Below are positions 1-8,964 of a stretch of DNA of 64,000 nucleotides, in pieces. The notes under the pieces were generated by a model. It worked only from the letters and a program-made list of their open reading frames with translations. It ran no database searches and was not told the DNA's origin. The position numbers and the translations under genes are program-made. The stretch spans positions 248,001 through 312,000 of the forward strand of contig NZ_JARBWD010000002.1 in the NCBI RefSeq assembly GCF_030140925.1, given 5' to 3'. Positions within the stretch are counted from its first letter, which is position 1, and each line of letters opens with the position of its first letter. Origin of the DNA: Parerythrobacter aestuarii (GTDB lineage: Bacteria; Pseudomonadota; Alphaproteobacteria; Sphingomonadales; Sphingomonadaceae).

Positions 1-1169
1 CAGTCCCGGTTTCTTATGGTGTTGTGCAGACAGGCGATCCTGTTGAGAAAGGCGTCCCCTGCGTGCGCGTTGTCGATATCGCCAACGGCGATCTCAATCC
101 CGCTTCGATGATCACAACAAGCCAGGAAATTAGCGCTGCATACAGCCGAACTGTATTGAAGGAAGGCGACCTGATGATCGCACTACGCGGCATCATCGGC
201 CAGACGGCGCAGGTCACATCGGAGCTCGAAGGATGCAACCTAACGAGGGGTATTGCCAGGATCTCTCCGAAGAAAGGCGCAGCCACATCAGACTTTCTGC
301 TCCAATCGCTAAACGGCCCTGAGTTCAAGAACCTGATCAACCGGCGGGCCAACGGCTCGGCACTTCAAGAGATCTCGATCGCGACGTTGCGAAAAGCACC
401 TGTCTTGCTTCCACCCATTTCGGAACAGCGGCGCATCGCCGAAACGCTAAAAACTTGGGATCGCGCCATCGAGACGGTCGAGGCACTGATCGCCAACGCC
501 CGCGCTCAGAAGCAGGCGCTGAAGCAGCAGCTGCTCCCGCAAGGCACCACCCCACCCAAGAAACGCCTCCCCGGCTTTTCCGGTGATTGGCGGGAAATCC
601 GCTTAGGAACCGCGTTCACAGAACGGGTTGAACGTGGCGAAGATGGGTTGGCGCTTCTGTCGGTCACGCAGGCCAGTGGCGTAATCCCGCAAGAAGATGC
701 TGGGCGGCGAAACATATCCAGCGTTGACCAATCGAAGTACAAGACAGTCTGCGCGGGCGATATTGCCTACAACACCATGCGCATGTGGCAGGGTGCCTCT
801 GCGCTCAGCGGCCTGACTGGTAAGGTCAGTCCAGCCTACACCGTTGTCACACCTCGAAATGGACACGACGCGCTGTTCTATTCCTACTTGTTTAAGCAGC
901 CGAAAATGATCCACGTGTTCGAGCGCCATTCGCAGGGTCTCGTGTCCGATACGTGGAACCTCAAGTTTCCGCACTTCGCGAAGATTCGCATCCGGGTTCC
1001 CGGCATCGAGGAACAGGTCGCCATTGCCGCAGCAATCAAGAGCGTGGACGATCTTACCGTTGCCTACGAAGGCCAACTCACCGCCCTCCGCCAGGAAAAG
1101 GCCGCGCTGATGCAGCAACTGCTGACCGGCAAACGCCGGGTCAAAATCCCGGAAGGCGAGGTGGCGTGA
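1..1169 (+). CDS. hsdS: Type I restriction-modification specificity subunit HsdS (5' truncated by window edge)
   Basis: This is the DNA-recognition subunit of a type I restriction-modification complex, which pairs with HsdM for methylation and with HsdR for cleavage. The reading frame is already open at base 3 (reading VPVSYGVVQTG), so the true start lies outside the window. Two target-recognition modules are visible. Each ends in the conserved helical spacer: LPPISEQRRIAETL at about 375-470 of the DNA track, then GIEEQVAIAAAIKSVDD near the C-terminus, both followed by Q-rich coiled-coil helices ending in QQLL. The two spacers mark the usual two half-site architecture. The stop codon overlaps the start of the next gene (TGATG), so the genes are translationally coupled. 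hsdM is expected just upstream, out of view. Recognition sequence cannot be read from the protein. Confidence 0.93.
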   Translation, partial: VPVSYGVVQTGDPVEKGVPCVRVVDIANGDLNPASMITTSQEISAAYSRTVLKEGDLMIALRGIIGQTAQVTSELEGCNLTRGIARISPKKGAATSDFLLQSLNGPEFKNLINRRANGSALQEISIATLRKAPVLLPPISEQRRIAETLKTWDRAIETVEALIANARAQKQALKQQLLPQGTTPPKKRLPGFSGDWREIRLGTAFTERVERGEDGLALLSVTQASGVIPQEDAGRRNISSVDQSKYKTVCAGDIAYNTMRMWQGASALSGLTGKVSPAYTVVTPRNGHDALFYSYLFKQPKMIHVFERHSQGLVSDTWNLKFPHFAKIRIRVPGIEEQVAIAAAIKSVDDLTVAYEGQLTALRQEKAALMQQLLTGKRRVKIPEGEVA

Positions 1170-2236
1170 TGCCGTTGATGACGTTTGCAGAAGCAATCGA
1201 GGATTCCGAAAAGTACTCCAAGCGCCACCTGTTGCTCGGCAACGGCTTCAGCATCGCCTGTCGTGCTGACATCTTTCATTATGGTTCGCTCTTTGAACAG
1301 GCTGATTTCACCCAAGTTCCTGAAGTCGAAGCCGTCTTCGCCGCACTCGGCACCCAAGATTTTGAGCAAGCAATCCGCTCACTGGAAAATGCGGCCAGAA
1401 TTTTGCCGCCCTATGTTGCACATGGTGATGAAGCCATCGCCAAGATGCTCGAGCACGCCAATGCGCTGAAAGAGATTTTGGTCCAGACGATTGCCAGCAA
1501 TCATCCCAACGTTCCGCCGGACATCCCTGATGCCAAGTTTTGGGCTTGTCGTCGCTTCCTCTCGCATTTCCTCGCAGGGCCAAAAGCAGGGCAGGTCTTC
1601 ACGCTCAACTATGATCTGCTGCTTTACTGGACGCTGATGCATGATGACATGCCGTTCGGCGATCCGATCAACCTGGCCAAGAACGACGGCTTCGGCAATG
1701 ATGAGGACGATCCCGATGCGGACTACGTCGTCTGGCAGGGCGAAACCGGCGCCCATGATGCGCGTGTGCATTTCCTTCACGGTGCACTGCACCTCTTCGA
1801 TTCAGGGGCAGAGTTGAAGAAATACACTTGGGTTCGAACAAACGTCCCGCTTGTCGATCAGGCCCGTGCAGCCATTGCGGTGGTTGCGTACCCGCTCTTC
1901 GTCGCCGAGGGCACCAGCGCGAAGAAGAAAGCGAAAATCCGTCACAACGCCTACCTTTACCAAGGCTTCAAGCAGTTCACCGCCAATGTGAAGCAGGGCC
2001 AACATTGCATGTTCGTATTCGGCCATTCGCTTGCGGCGAATGATGATCACATCCTTGTCAGGATTGGCCGGGGAAGATTCAAAAAGCTTTACGTGGGCAT
2101 CTTTGGCGATCCGCTTACCGATGACAATCAACGCATCATGGCGCGAGCCCAGGAATTGGCCGCTATGCGACCTGCGAACTGGCAGCTTGGTGTTGAATTT
2201 TACGATGCCGCTTCCGCCAGCGTCTGGGGAGATTGA
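1169..2236 (+). CDS. DUF4917 family SIR2-like protein in restriction operon
   Basis: 355 residues starting at the ATG that overlaps the hsdS stop. A much longer upstream extension of the frame runs inside hsdS and is not used. Motifs typical of SIR2-like (SIR2_2 / DUF4917) proteins are visible in order: a glycine-rich GNGFS loop at about 24-28, TLNYD at 145-149, HFLHG at 201-205, and FGHSLAANDDHI at 284-295. In defence SIR2 proteins the Asn of TxNYD and the His of LHG are the NAD-hydrolysing residues, and both are present here. Whether DUF4917 proteins really hydrolyse NAD is not known to me. The gene sits between hsdS and a dGTPase in one operon, so a role as an effector or regulator of the restriction system is inference from context. 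Confidence 0.75.
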   Translation: MPLMTFAEAIEDSEKYSKRHLLLGNGFSIACRADIFHYGSLFEQADFTQVPEVEAVFAALGTQDFEQAIRSLENAARILPPYVAHGDEAIAKMLEHANALKEILVQTIASNHPNVPPDIPDAKFWACRRFLSHFLAGPKAGQVFTLNYDLLLYWTLMHDDMPFGDPINLAKNDGFGNDEDDPDADYVVWQGETGAHDARVHFLHGALHLFDSGAELKKYTWVRTNVPLVDQARAAIAVVAYPLFVAEGTSAKKKAKIRHNAYLYQGFKQFTANVKQGQHCMFVFGHSLAANDDHILVRIGRGRFKKLYVGIFGDPLTDDNQRIMARAQELAAMRPANWQLGVEFYDAASASVWGD

Positions 2237-2238
2237 GC

Positions 2239-3576
2239 ATGAGCTGGAATGCACGACGTGAGGGCTGGACACCCCAAGCCGAGGACGCTCGCGAGGATGG
2301 GGACATCGATTATGCGCGGGTTATCCATTCAGCCTCATTCCGTCGCTTGCAGGGCAAGACCCAAATCCTCAATCTTGGCGATAGCGATTTCTATCGCACT
2401 CGCCTGACGCACTCATTGGAGGTGGCGCAGATCGCTGGCGGGCTTGCCAAACAACTGGCAAAGAGCTTGCCCGAACACCCGGCGACGGCGCACCTGCCCG
2501 ACCGAAGCATGATCCAGGCGATCGGCTGCACCCATGATTTGGGCCATCCGCCCTTCGGTCATGGCGGCGAAGTGGCGCTCAACTACTGCATGCGCTCGCA
2601 TGGTGGCTTTGAAGGTAACGGCCAGACACTGCGCATCCTAACGCGGCTTGAGAGCTTTTCCGCCAATGCCGGAGCAAACCTTTGTCGCCGCACGCTGCTT
2701 GGCGTTCTGAAATACCCGGTTGCCTTCTCGCAGGCGCGCAATCCTGCCATTGCTCCCAAACTATTCAGCGGTCCGACAACGCTGGACATTATAGACGATC
2801 AGGTCAGCAAGCCGCCAAAGTGCTACCTCGATTGCGAACGCGATGTGGTGGATTGGATTATCAACCCGCTGTCCGAAGCCGAACGTGAGGAATTTCAGGC
2901 CTGCGATCCGAAGAACGGCAAGCACCACGTTCCGCGCCACAAATCCCTCGATTGCAGCATCATGGATGCTGCTGATGACATCGCCTACGGCGTACATGAT
3001 CTTGAGGACGCAATCGCGTTGGGCTTGATCGACAAGGAAACGCTGGCAGCAGCATTGCAAGATAAGTGCCCCTCGTTTCTTGATGCCCTCAAAGAGAAGT
3101 ATCCTGATGAAAGCGCGAACGACGTTTTCACGCACATGGTCGAAGGCTTGTTCGCCAACAGCGGTACACGCAAACGCTTCATCAGCAGGCTGGTTCACCA
3201 CTTCATCACCGCTGCCGAATACGAAGAGAAGGAAGTCTTTTCCGAACCCCTTATTCGATACCGGGTGGTTTTGCAGCCGCCCCAACGCGATTTCCTCGAA
3301 GCGCTCAAAGACCTAGTCGCAGGCGAAGTCATCCTCAGTCCCAGCGTCCAGCATCTGGAATTCAAGGGGCAGACAATGGTGGTTTCAGTGTTTGAAGCCT
3401 TACAGGCGGACCCGAGGCGCCTGCTGCCGCGCGACGCCTACGTCAAGTTCACGGCTGCCAACGACGATCCGCGCATCATCTGCGATCATGTCGCTGGCAT
3501 GACGGATACCTATCTCCTGCGTACCTATGAGCGGCTCTTCAGCCCCCGCATGGGTTCGGTGTTCGACAAGCTGTGA
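2239..3576 (+). CDS. HD-domain deoxyguanosinetriphosphate triphosphohydrolase-like protein
   Basis: 445 residues, start ATG two bases after the preceding stop (TGAGCATG). It matches the dGTPase branch of the HD superfamily, which removes triphosphate from dGTP or other dNTPs. Visible metal-site elements are His58 in RTRLTHSLEVAQ, the His-Asp pair at 99-100 in CTHDLGHPPFGHGGE with His103 and His108 following, and the later DAADDIAYGVHD segment carrying the distal Asp. The N-terminal RRLQGKTQI segment is also typical of the family. Most dGTPase-like proteins are housekeeping, but dNTP triphosphohydrolases are also established anti-phage proteins that deplete dNTP pools. Its location inside a restriction operon, flanked by a SIR2-like gene and hsdR with almost no spacing, favours a defence role. 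That role is inferred, not shown. Confidence 0.85.
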   Translation: MSWNARREGWTPQAEDAREDGDIDYARVIHSASFRRLQGKTQILNLGDSDFYRTRLTHSLEVAQIAGGLAKQLAKSLPEHPATAHLPDRSMIQAIGCTHDLGHPPFGHGGEVALNYCMRSHGGFEGNGQTLRILTRLESFSANAGANLCRRTLLGVLKYPVAFSQARNPAIAPKLFSGPTTLDIIDDQVSKPPKCYLDCERDVVDWIINPLSEAEREEFQACDPKNGKHHVPRHKSLDCSIMDAADDIAYGVHDLEDAIALGLIDKETLAAALQDKCPSFLDALKEKYPDESANDVFTHMVEGLFANSGTRKRFISRLVHHFITAAEYEEKEVFSEPLIRYRVVLQPPQRDFLEALKDLVAGEVILSPSVQHLEFKGQTMVVSVFEALQADPRRLLPRDAYVKFTAANDDPRIICDHVAGMTDTYLLRTYERLFSPRMGSVFDKL

Positions 3577-3578
3577 GC

Positions 3579-6500
3579 ATGACGATCACACCCAACACCG
3601 CTGAGCTTTACAGCTCCCATATTCCGGCCCTCGCCACGCTGGTTTCGCTGGGCTGGGACTATCTGTCACCAGAGGACTGCCTAGCCGCGCGTGGCGGCAA
3701 TCAGGGAGTGGTGCTGCGCGATGTGCTGGTCGAGCAGCTGCGGCGGCGGACGTTCGACTACAAGGGGCGGACCTATCCGCTTTCAACCAATGCGATCGAC
3801 CAGATCGTCCGCGAGCTGACCTCACCTGCCCTGAACGAAGGGCTGATCACCGCCAACGAGAAACTCTACAACGCCATCACGCTGGGCATCACCGTCACCG
3901 AATTCGTCGAAGGCAAGAAGCATAGCGTAACCGTTCCGATCATCGATTGGGCACACCCATTGGCGAATAGCTTTGTCGCCAGCGAAGAAATGGAAGTGCT
4001 TGCCGTGCCGGGCACGCACACACGACGGCCGGATATCGTCGGCTTCGTCAACGGCATCCCTCTGCTGGTGATCGAGGCCAAACGGCCCGACAGTGGCAAT
4101 CCCAACAAGTCAATGGTGGACGAAGGCATCAGCCAAACGATCCGCAACCAGGGGCAGGAGGAAATCCCGCACCTGTTCGCCTATGCCCATCTGCTGCTGT
4201 CTATCGGCATGACAGATGGCCGCTATGGCACCACCAAGACCCCGCGCAAATTCTGGGCGCAATGGCGCGAGGAGGAGTTTTCCGAGGATCACTTCCGCCA
4301 GATCAAAAATGCCGCAAAGGCGACCGATCCGCGCGCGGCGATCTTGAAGAACCATGTGCGCGAAGTGCGCGATCACTTCCAGCATCTATGGAGCGATGAG
4401 CAGGCCGTGACCGCGCAGGACCGTCTGCTGATAGGCCTCTGCACGCCCGAGCGCTTGCTGGAATTCGTGCGTTCCTACGTTCTGTTCGACCGCAAGGTGG
4501 ACAAAATCGTTGCTCGCCATCAGCAATTCTTCGGCATCCGCGCACTGCTTAACCAGATCAGTGGGATAAGGCCCGACGGTGCGCGCGAGGGCGGGGTGAT
4601 CTGGCACACCACCGGCTCGGGTAAGAGCTTCACGATGGTGATGCTGTGCAAGGCCCTACTGCTGCACGAGCAGCTGAAGGCCTGCCGTCTGGTCGTGGTC
4701 ACTGACCGGCGCGATCTGGAAAAGCAATTGGCGGGCAACTTCCTGACCGGGGGAGCCTTCGGTTCGGACATTGGCTCCAAGGTTGCGGGCAAGGCCAAGG
4801 CGCAATCGGGGCGCGATCTCGCCAAGCGCATCGGCAAGGGCACCGAGCGGATCATCTTCACAATTATCAACAAGTTCGGCAGCGCAGCGCGCCACGCCGA
4901 ATGCCGCAACGACAGCGCAGACATGATCGTGCTGGTCGATGAAGGGCACCGCAGCCAGGGCGGCGAGAACCACGAGCGGATGCGCAAGGCGCTGCCAAAC
5001 GCCGCCTATGTCGCATTTACCGGCACTCCGCTGCTGAAGGACGACAAGACAGCCAACAAGTTCGGGCGCATCGTCCACGCCTACACGATGAAGGACGCCG
5101 TTTCGGATGGAACGGTGACGCCGCTGCTCTACGAGGAACGCGAGCCGATCCTCGACGTGAACGAACGGGCAATCGACAACTGGTTCGACAAGGTTACCGC
5201 TGGGCTTTCCGATGAGCAAAGAGGCGATCTCAAAAAGAAGTTCGGGACCAAGGGCGCGGTCTATGGCTCTGGCGACCGGATCAATCTGATCGCACTCGAC
5301 ATAGCGACCCATTTCAGTGAGAACTTCAAGGATCTTGATCTCGGCCTAAAGGGTCAGCTCGCGACCGATTCTAAGCGCTCTGCCATCCGCTACAAGAAAG
5401 CACTGGATGCAACCGGTCTGGTGAGCAGCGCTATCGTCATCTCACCCCCCGACACGCGGGAAGGTCATTCGGAAGTGGATGAGGCAGAACTGCCCGAGGT
5501 GCTGCAATGGTGGAAGGAAAACGTCAAAGGCGACCCCGACGATTACGAACGCCAGGTGATCGAGGATTTCTCAACCGATGGGCGACCTGACATTCTGATC
5601 GTGGTCGACAAGTTGCTGACTGGATTTGATGAGCCGCGCAACGCCGTCCTCTACATCGACAAAAAGCTCGAACAGCACAATCTGATCCAGGCTATTGCTC
5701 GCGTGAACCGGCTGCATGAGCACAAGAAGTATGGTTTGCTTATCGATTATCGGGGTATTCTGAAGGCGTTGGATACCGCGCTTACCGAATATCAAGACCT
5801 CGCGGAACGCACGCAAGGCGGCTTCGATCTCGACGATATCGACGAACTCTATGCCGATGTCAGCACCGAGTATAAGCGATTGCCCAGCCTCCACGCCGAC
5901 CTCTGGTCAATCTTCAAGCCGGTCAAGAATAGGGCTGATATCGAGCAGTACCGGCAGCTGCTGGTACCGCAGACTCGCGAGGGCGAGGATGGCGCACCTG
6001 TCGACATGAACCAGAAGATTAGGGAGGATTTCTACGAGGCTCTGACAGCCTACGGCATGTGCCTAAAGATTGCACTGGGATCGCGCTCGTTCTTCGAAGA
6101 CACGTCGATCACCGAGGGGCAGATTGCTGAATACAAACGGGACCTCAAGTTCTTTTCCAACCTGCGCAAGATCGTGAAGCAGGACGCACAGGAAACCATC
6201 GACTACAGCGCGTACGAGGACCAGATCAGGAGACTGGTCGATCGCTATGTTGTGGGCGAGGACGTTGAAAATGTGGACGGCGTCCTGATCGTCAATGAGC
6301 TTGGAAATCAGCAGGCCGCCGAAACCTGGTCACCTGAGAAAACACGCAACGAAACTGACATTATCCGATCCAGAGTCCGCAAGACGATCGAGCAGGAATT
6401 GGCCGACGATCCCTATGCGCAGCTGTTCTTTTCGGACCTGCTCAAGCGGGCCATTGCGGAAGCATCCGCACTTTTCGACCACCCTTACAAGCAATACATC

Positions 6501-6863
6501 ATGTTTAAGGATTTGGAAGAAAAGCTCGCCGCCAAGAAGATCGATGACCTGCCCAAACGCCTCGAAGGTCACCGCCATGCGAGCGCGTATTTCGGGATTA
6601 TCCGGTTGGAGATTGGCGACGCGGTCGCAAACGGGGATGAACAGCAAGACTTCATCCGGGCAGCGCTGGATATGGAAAAGTCCGTCGAGAGTGCAATTGC
6701 GGAAAATTCGCTGAACCCCGCAAACATTGAAGCAGCTATCCGAAAAGCCTTGTTGCCTCGCCTGTTCGGCTTGACCGGCTTGGACAAGGCAAAGGTTATT
6801 ACCGAGAAGGTTGTCGAGGTAACCCGCATTGGCCTTGCTCGGGGAAGTGGCGCAAAGGCATGA
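3579..6863 (+). CDS. hsdR: Type I restriction endonuclease subunit HsdR
   Basis: 1094 residues, the motor and nuclease subunit that translocates DNA and cuts at a distance. The N-terminal nuclease shows the PD-(D/E)xK signature: Asp152 in RRPDIVGF and Glu166-Lys168 in LLVIEAKRP. The helicase core has Walker A at about 344-351 (TTGSGKS), motif II read as DEGH at 455-458 rather than the usual DEAH, motif III FTGTP at 481-485, and the late motifs DKLLTGFDEP and QAIARVNR. The C-terminal third is helical and probably contacts HsdM/HsdS. The start ATG lies two bases after the dGTPase stop, in the same TGAGCATG arrangement as the gene before it, and the end overlaps the metallopeptidase start by four bases. 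All key residues are intact, so it should be active. Confidence 0.95.
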   Translation: MTITPNTAELYSSHIPALATLVSLGWDYLSPEDCLAARGGNQGVVLRDVLVEQLRRRTFDYKGRTYPLSTNAIDQIVRELTSPALNEGLITANEKLYNAITLGITVTEFVEGKKHSVTVPIIDWAHPLANSFVASEEMEVLAVPGTHTRRPDIVGFVNGIPLLVIEAKRPDSGNPNKSMVDEGISQTIRNQGQEEIPHLFAYAHLLLSIGMTDGRYGTTKTPRKFWAQWREEEFSEDHFRQIKNAAKATDPRAAILKNHVREVRDHFQHLWSDEQAVTAQDRLLIGLCTPERLLEFVRSYVLFDRKVDKIVARHQQFFGIRALLNQISGIRPDGAREGGVIWHTTGSGKSFTMVMLCKALLLHEQLKACRLVVVTDRRDLEKQLAGNFLTGGAFGSDIGSKVAGKAKAQSGRDLAKRIGKGTERIIFTIINKFGSAARHAECRNDSADMIVLVDEGHRSQGGENHERMRKALPNAAYVAFTGTPLLKDDKTANKFGRIVHAYTMKDAVSDGTVTPLLYEEREPILDVNERAIDNWFDKVTAGLSDEQRGDLKKKFGTKGAVYGSGDRINLIALDIATHFSENFKDLDLGLKGQLATDSKRSAIRYKKALDATGLVSSAIVISPPDTREGHSEVDEAELPEVLQWWKENVKGDPDDYERQVIEDFSTDGRPDILIVVDKLLTGFDEPRNAVLYIDKKLEQHNLIQAIARVNRLHEHKKYGLLIDYRGILKALDTALTEYQDLAERTQGGFDLDDIDELYADVSTEYKRLPSLHADLWSIFKPVKNRADIEQYRQLLVPQTREGEDGAPVDMNQKIREDFYEALTAYGMCLKIALGSRSFFEDTSITEGQIAEYKRDLKFFSNLRKIVKQDAQETIDYSAYEDQIRRLVDRYVVGEDVENVDGVLIVNELGNQQAAETWSPEKTRNETDIIRSRVRKTIEQELADDPYAQLFFSDLLKRAIAEASALFDHPYKQYIMFKDLEEKLAAKKIDDLPKRLEGHRHASAYFGIIRLEIGDAVANGDEQQDFIRAALDMEKSVESAIAENSLNPANIEAAIRKALLPRLFGLTGLDKAKVITEKVVEVTRIGLARGSGAKA

Positions 6864-7585
6864 TTGTCCGATACGGCGATCAAGAGGTTTTGTGCCTCGT
6901 TCGACAAACCGCAGCTGTGACGGGCCGTATTCGCATCCACGTTTACCCCAACGGTGATGTCGAAATTGAAGCTCCCTGCGATAAAGAAACAGGTCAGATC
7001 AGGGCGGCGGCTCAGCGACGCGCAAGGTGGATATTTCAGCACCGGAACGCGGCAATCGCCGCGCGGCGAATGGTACTACCGCGCGAGTACGTGAGCGGCG
7101 AGACGCACTTCTATCTAGGGCGGCGGCATAAGCTTATCGTCAACCAGAGCAACGCGCATCCTTCTGAAGTCAAACTCTTGCGAGGCAAGCTCGTTGTAAC
7201 CTTGCCAGTGGCTGATCGAGCCGCCGTCAAACGCAGATTGAATGCATGGTATGATGTGCGTGCAGTCGATTATCTGAGCGATAAATTTTCGGAAATCTCG
7301 GGTCGGTTGAATTGGGTCGAAGTATGCCCACCCCTGAAACTTATGCGCATGAGAACGCAATGGGGCAGCTGTTCCCCGGATGGTATTATCTACCTCAATC
7401 CCGCGCTTATTCGGGCCCCACGCCACTGCATCGAATACGTCATTCTTCACGAGCTTTGCCACCTAAAAGAGCATAACCACAGCAAGCGTTTCTTCGACCT
7501 GCTCAATAAGCAAATGCCCAATTGGCAGCGTGCAAAAGCGGAACTGGACTCGATTGCAGATCTCATTCTAGCTGAGCCTATGTAG
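6860..7585 (+). CDS. YgjP/DUF45-type zinc metallopeptidase associated with HsdR
   Basis: 241 residues, starting at the ATG that overlaps the hsdR stop (ATGA). The C-terminal half has the gluzincin-like signature HELCHLKEHNHSKRF (about residues 197-211), i.e. HExxH with a downstream His, preceded by MRTQWGSCS, another hallmark of the YgjP/M48-like family. Proteins of this family commonly sit next to type I restriction genes. Their function there is not established to my knowledge. Candidates are proteolytic control of HsdR or removal of stalled complexes from DNA, by analogy with the SprT/WLM relatives. The gene ends the restriction operon: after it comes a 125-bp AT-richer gap holding no recognisable gene and presumably the promoter of the next module. 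Confidence 0.85.
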   Translation: MIVRYGDQEVLCLVRQTAAVTGRIRIHVYPNGDVEIEAPCDKETGQIRAAAQRRARWIFQHRNAAIAARRMVLPREYVSGETHFYLGRRHKLIVNQSNAHPSEVKLLRGKLVVTLPVADRAAVKRRLNAWYDVRAVDYLSDKFSEISGRLNWVEVCPPLKLMRMRTQWGSCSPDGIIYLNPALIRAPRHCIEYVILHELCHLKEHNHSKRFFDLLNKQMPNWQRAKAELDSIADLILAEPM

Positions 7586-7710
7586 CCTGTCTTTTCACCT
7601 AAATTGATTTGATGTTTAGATCTCTGCTAGTCCAGCATCTCATAAGAAATTGTTCGGACCCGATATAGAAAAGTCCTTCTTCGCATTTTAGGCCGAGTCA
7701 ATCCTTACTA

Positions 7711-8964
7711 ATGAGCAATCAGCCCGAAGCCTTGTCCGAAAGCAAAACCGCGCAACGGTGGATTGCTCAATTCGACGATGGGGACCGCGAAGATGCAGCC
7801 TCTCTTGTCGACCGTCTCGAGTTATTCAACGAGGGTCAGGTCACCGATGCGATCACACGTCAGCTTGAGGAAATCGATACGGCGCAGGGCAGGGTCGCTC
7901 TATATGCCGAACGGGAGATCTCACAAGCGACGGCTTTTCCGATCGAGACCTATTCAAACCCACACGGCAATCTTAGCGAACGCGCAGTCGCGCATGCGAA
8001 GTTCAAGCCGGTCTCACCACGCCGCGGAGCGACGCGCGTTGGAAGCGAAGGATGGATGGCATTCTTGATTTCGCAGGCGATTAAAGCAAATCCAAGGTTC
8101 GTCAATCATCCTGCGCCACGACAATACAACAGTGCCAAAAGGACGAATCGAATTCGCCAGATTGTAATTGTCACCGATTTCATCGGTTCCGGTGACAGAA
8201 TCTGGACGATGCTTCACAAATTCTGGCGCGTTCCGACATTCGCAGCCTGGTGGTCACGAGGCTATATTCGGTTTCATGTCGTGGCCGCTGTCGGCACAAG
8301 CGGCGGCGTTGCCCGTATAAAATCTCACCCATGCAGGCCGACCGTTTGCGTCGCGAATGTGGTTTCAACCCTCACCGGTCCTCAACCTAAACCGTGGGCA
8401 GAGAAGTGGCTCCGTTTGGCGAAACGATATGGAAAAGATCACGATCAGCCGCTGGGACACAAAGAGACAGCGGCGCTCGTGGCATTCGACTACGGCATGC
8501 CGAACAATGTGCCCGCAGTGTTGGGGCAGCAGTTCAAACGCTGGAAACCTCTTTTCAGCGGTCGCGCACCAAGTGATCTACGATCTTTCTTCGGCCTACC
8601 GCAAACGACCGCTGATCTGCTGCGTAGCTCCATCGAAAATCAATGGGCAAAGCTTAAGCGTGTGCTGGATTTCCGATCGCGGCGCCGTGACCGGGCTGAA
8701 ATGCTTGCATTCTTGCTCGCCCTACGAGGACGCTGGCACGCTGATGCCGAGGTTGAGGTTGCTGAGCGATCTGGACTCCCGACCCAGGATGTTCTCCGTC
8801 TGCGAGGTGTTGCAATGTCGGCAGGATGGATCAGCGAAAGCAGTCGCTTGACCGATAGCGGGCGCAAGTTGTTGAAAGCCGGGCTGGCCAGGCGCAGAAG
8901 AGAGGTGAACAAGGTTGCCGGATCAAATGCTCCATATTATCCAACATCCCTGAGAGTCTCATGA
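7711..8964 (+). CDS. Phosphoribosyltransferase-like retron accessory protein with winged-helix tail
   Basis: 417 residues. The central part resembles the PRTase-CE class of phosphoribosyltransferase-fold proteins from conflict systems: a hydrophobic strand into IVIVTDFIGSGDR (151-163), which is the PRPP-binding loop position, and a later LVAFDYGMPNNVPAVLG (256-272), where PxNN is a recurring motif of this class. Residues about 328-390 look like a winged helix, ending in LTDSGRKLL. No signal peptide or membrane span is seen. The stop codon lies in the 5' arm of the proposed retron RNA, and the reverse transcriptase follows. In the Mestre et al. retron scheme, as I remember it, PRTase-linked retrons belong to type III; I cannot check this. 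It is probably the toxic effector restrained by the RT-msDNA complex, by analogy with other retrons. No good ribosome-binding site is visible before the ATG. Confidence 0.7.
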   Translation: MSNQPEALSESKTAQRWIAQFDDGDREDAASLVDRLELFNEGQVTDAITRQLEEIDTAQGRVALYAEREISQATAFPIETYSNPHGNLSERAVAHAKFKPVSPRRGATRVGSEGWMAFLISQAIKANPRFVNHPAPRQYNSAKRTNRIRQIVIVTDFIGSGDRIWTMLHKFWRVPTFAAWWSRGYIRFHVVAAVGTSGGVARIKSHPCRPTVCVANVVSTLTGPQPKPWAEKWLRLAKRYGKDHDQPLGHKETAALVAFDYGMPNNVPAVLGQQFKRWKPLFSGRAPSDLRSFFGLPQTTADLLRSSIENQWAKLKRVLDFRSRRRDRAEMLAFLLALRGRWHADAEVEVAERSGLPTQDVLRLRGVAMSAGWISESSRLTDSGRKLLKAGLARRRREVNKVAGSNAPYYPTSLRVS

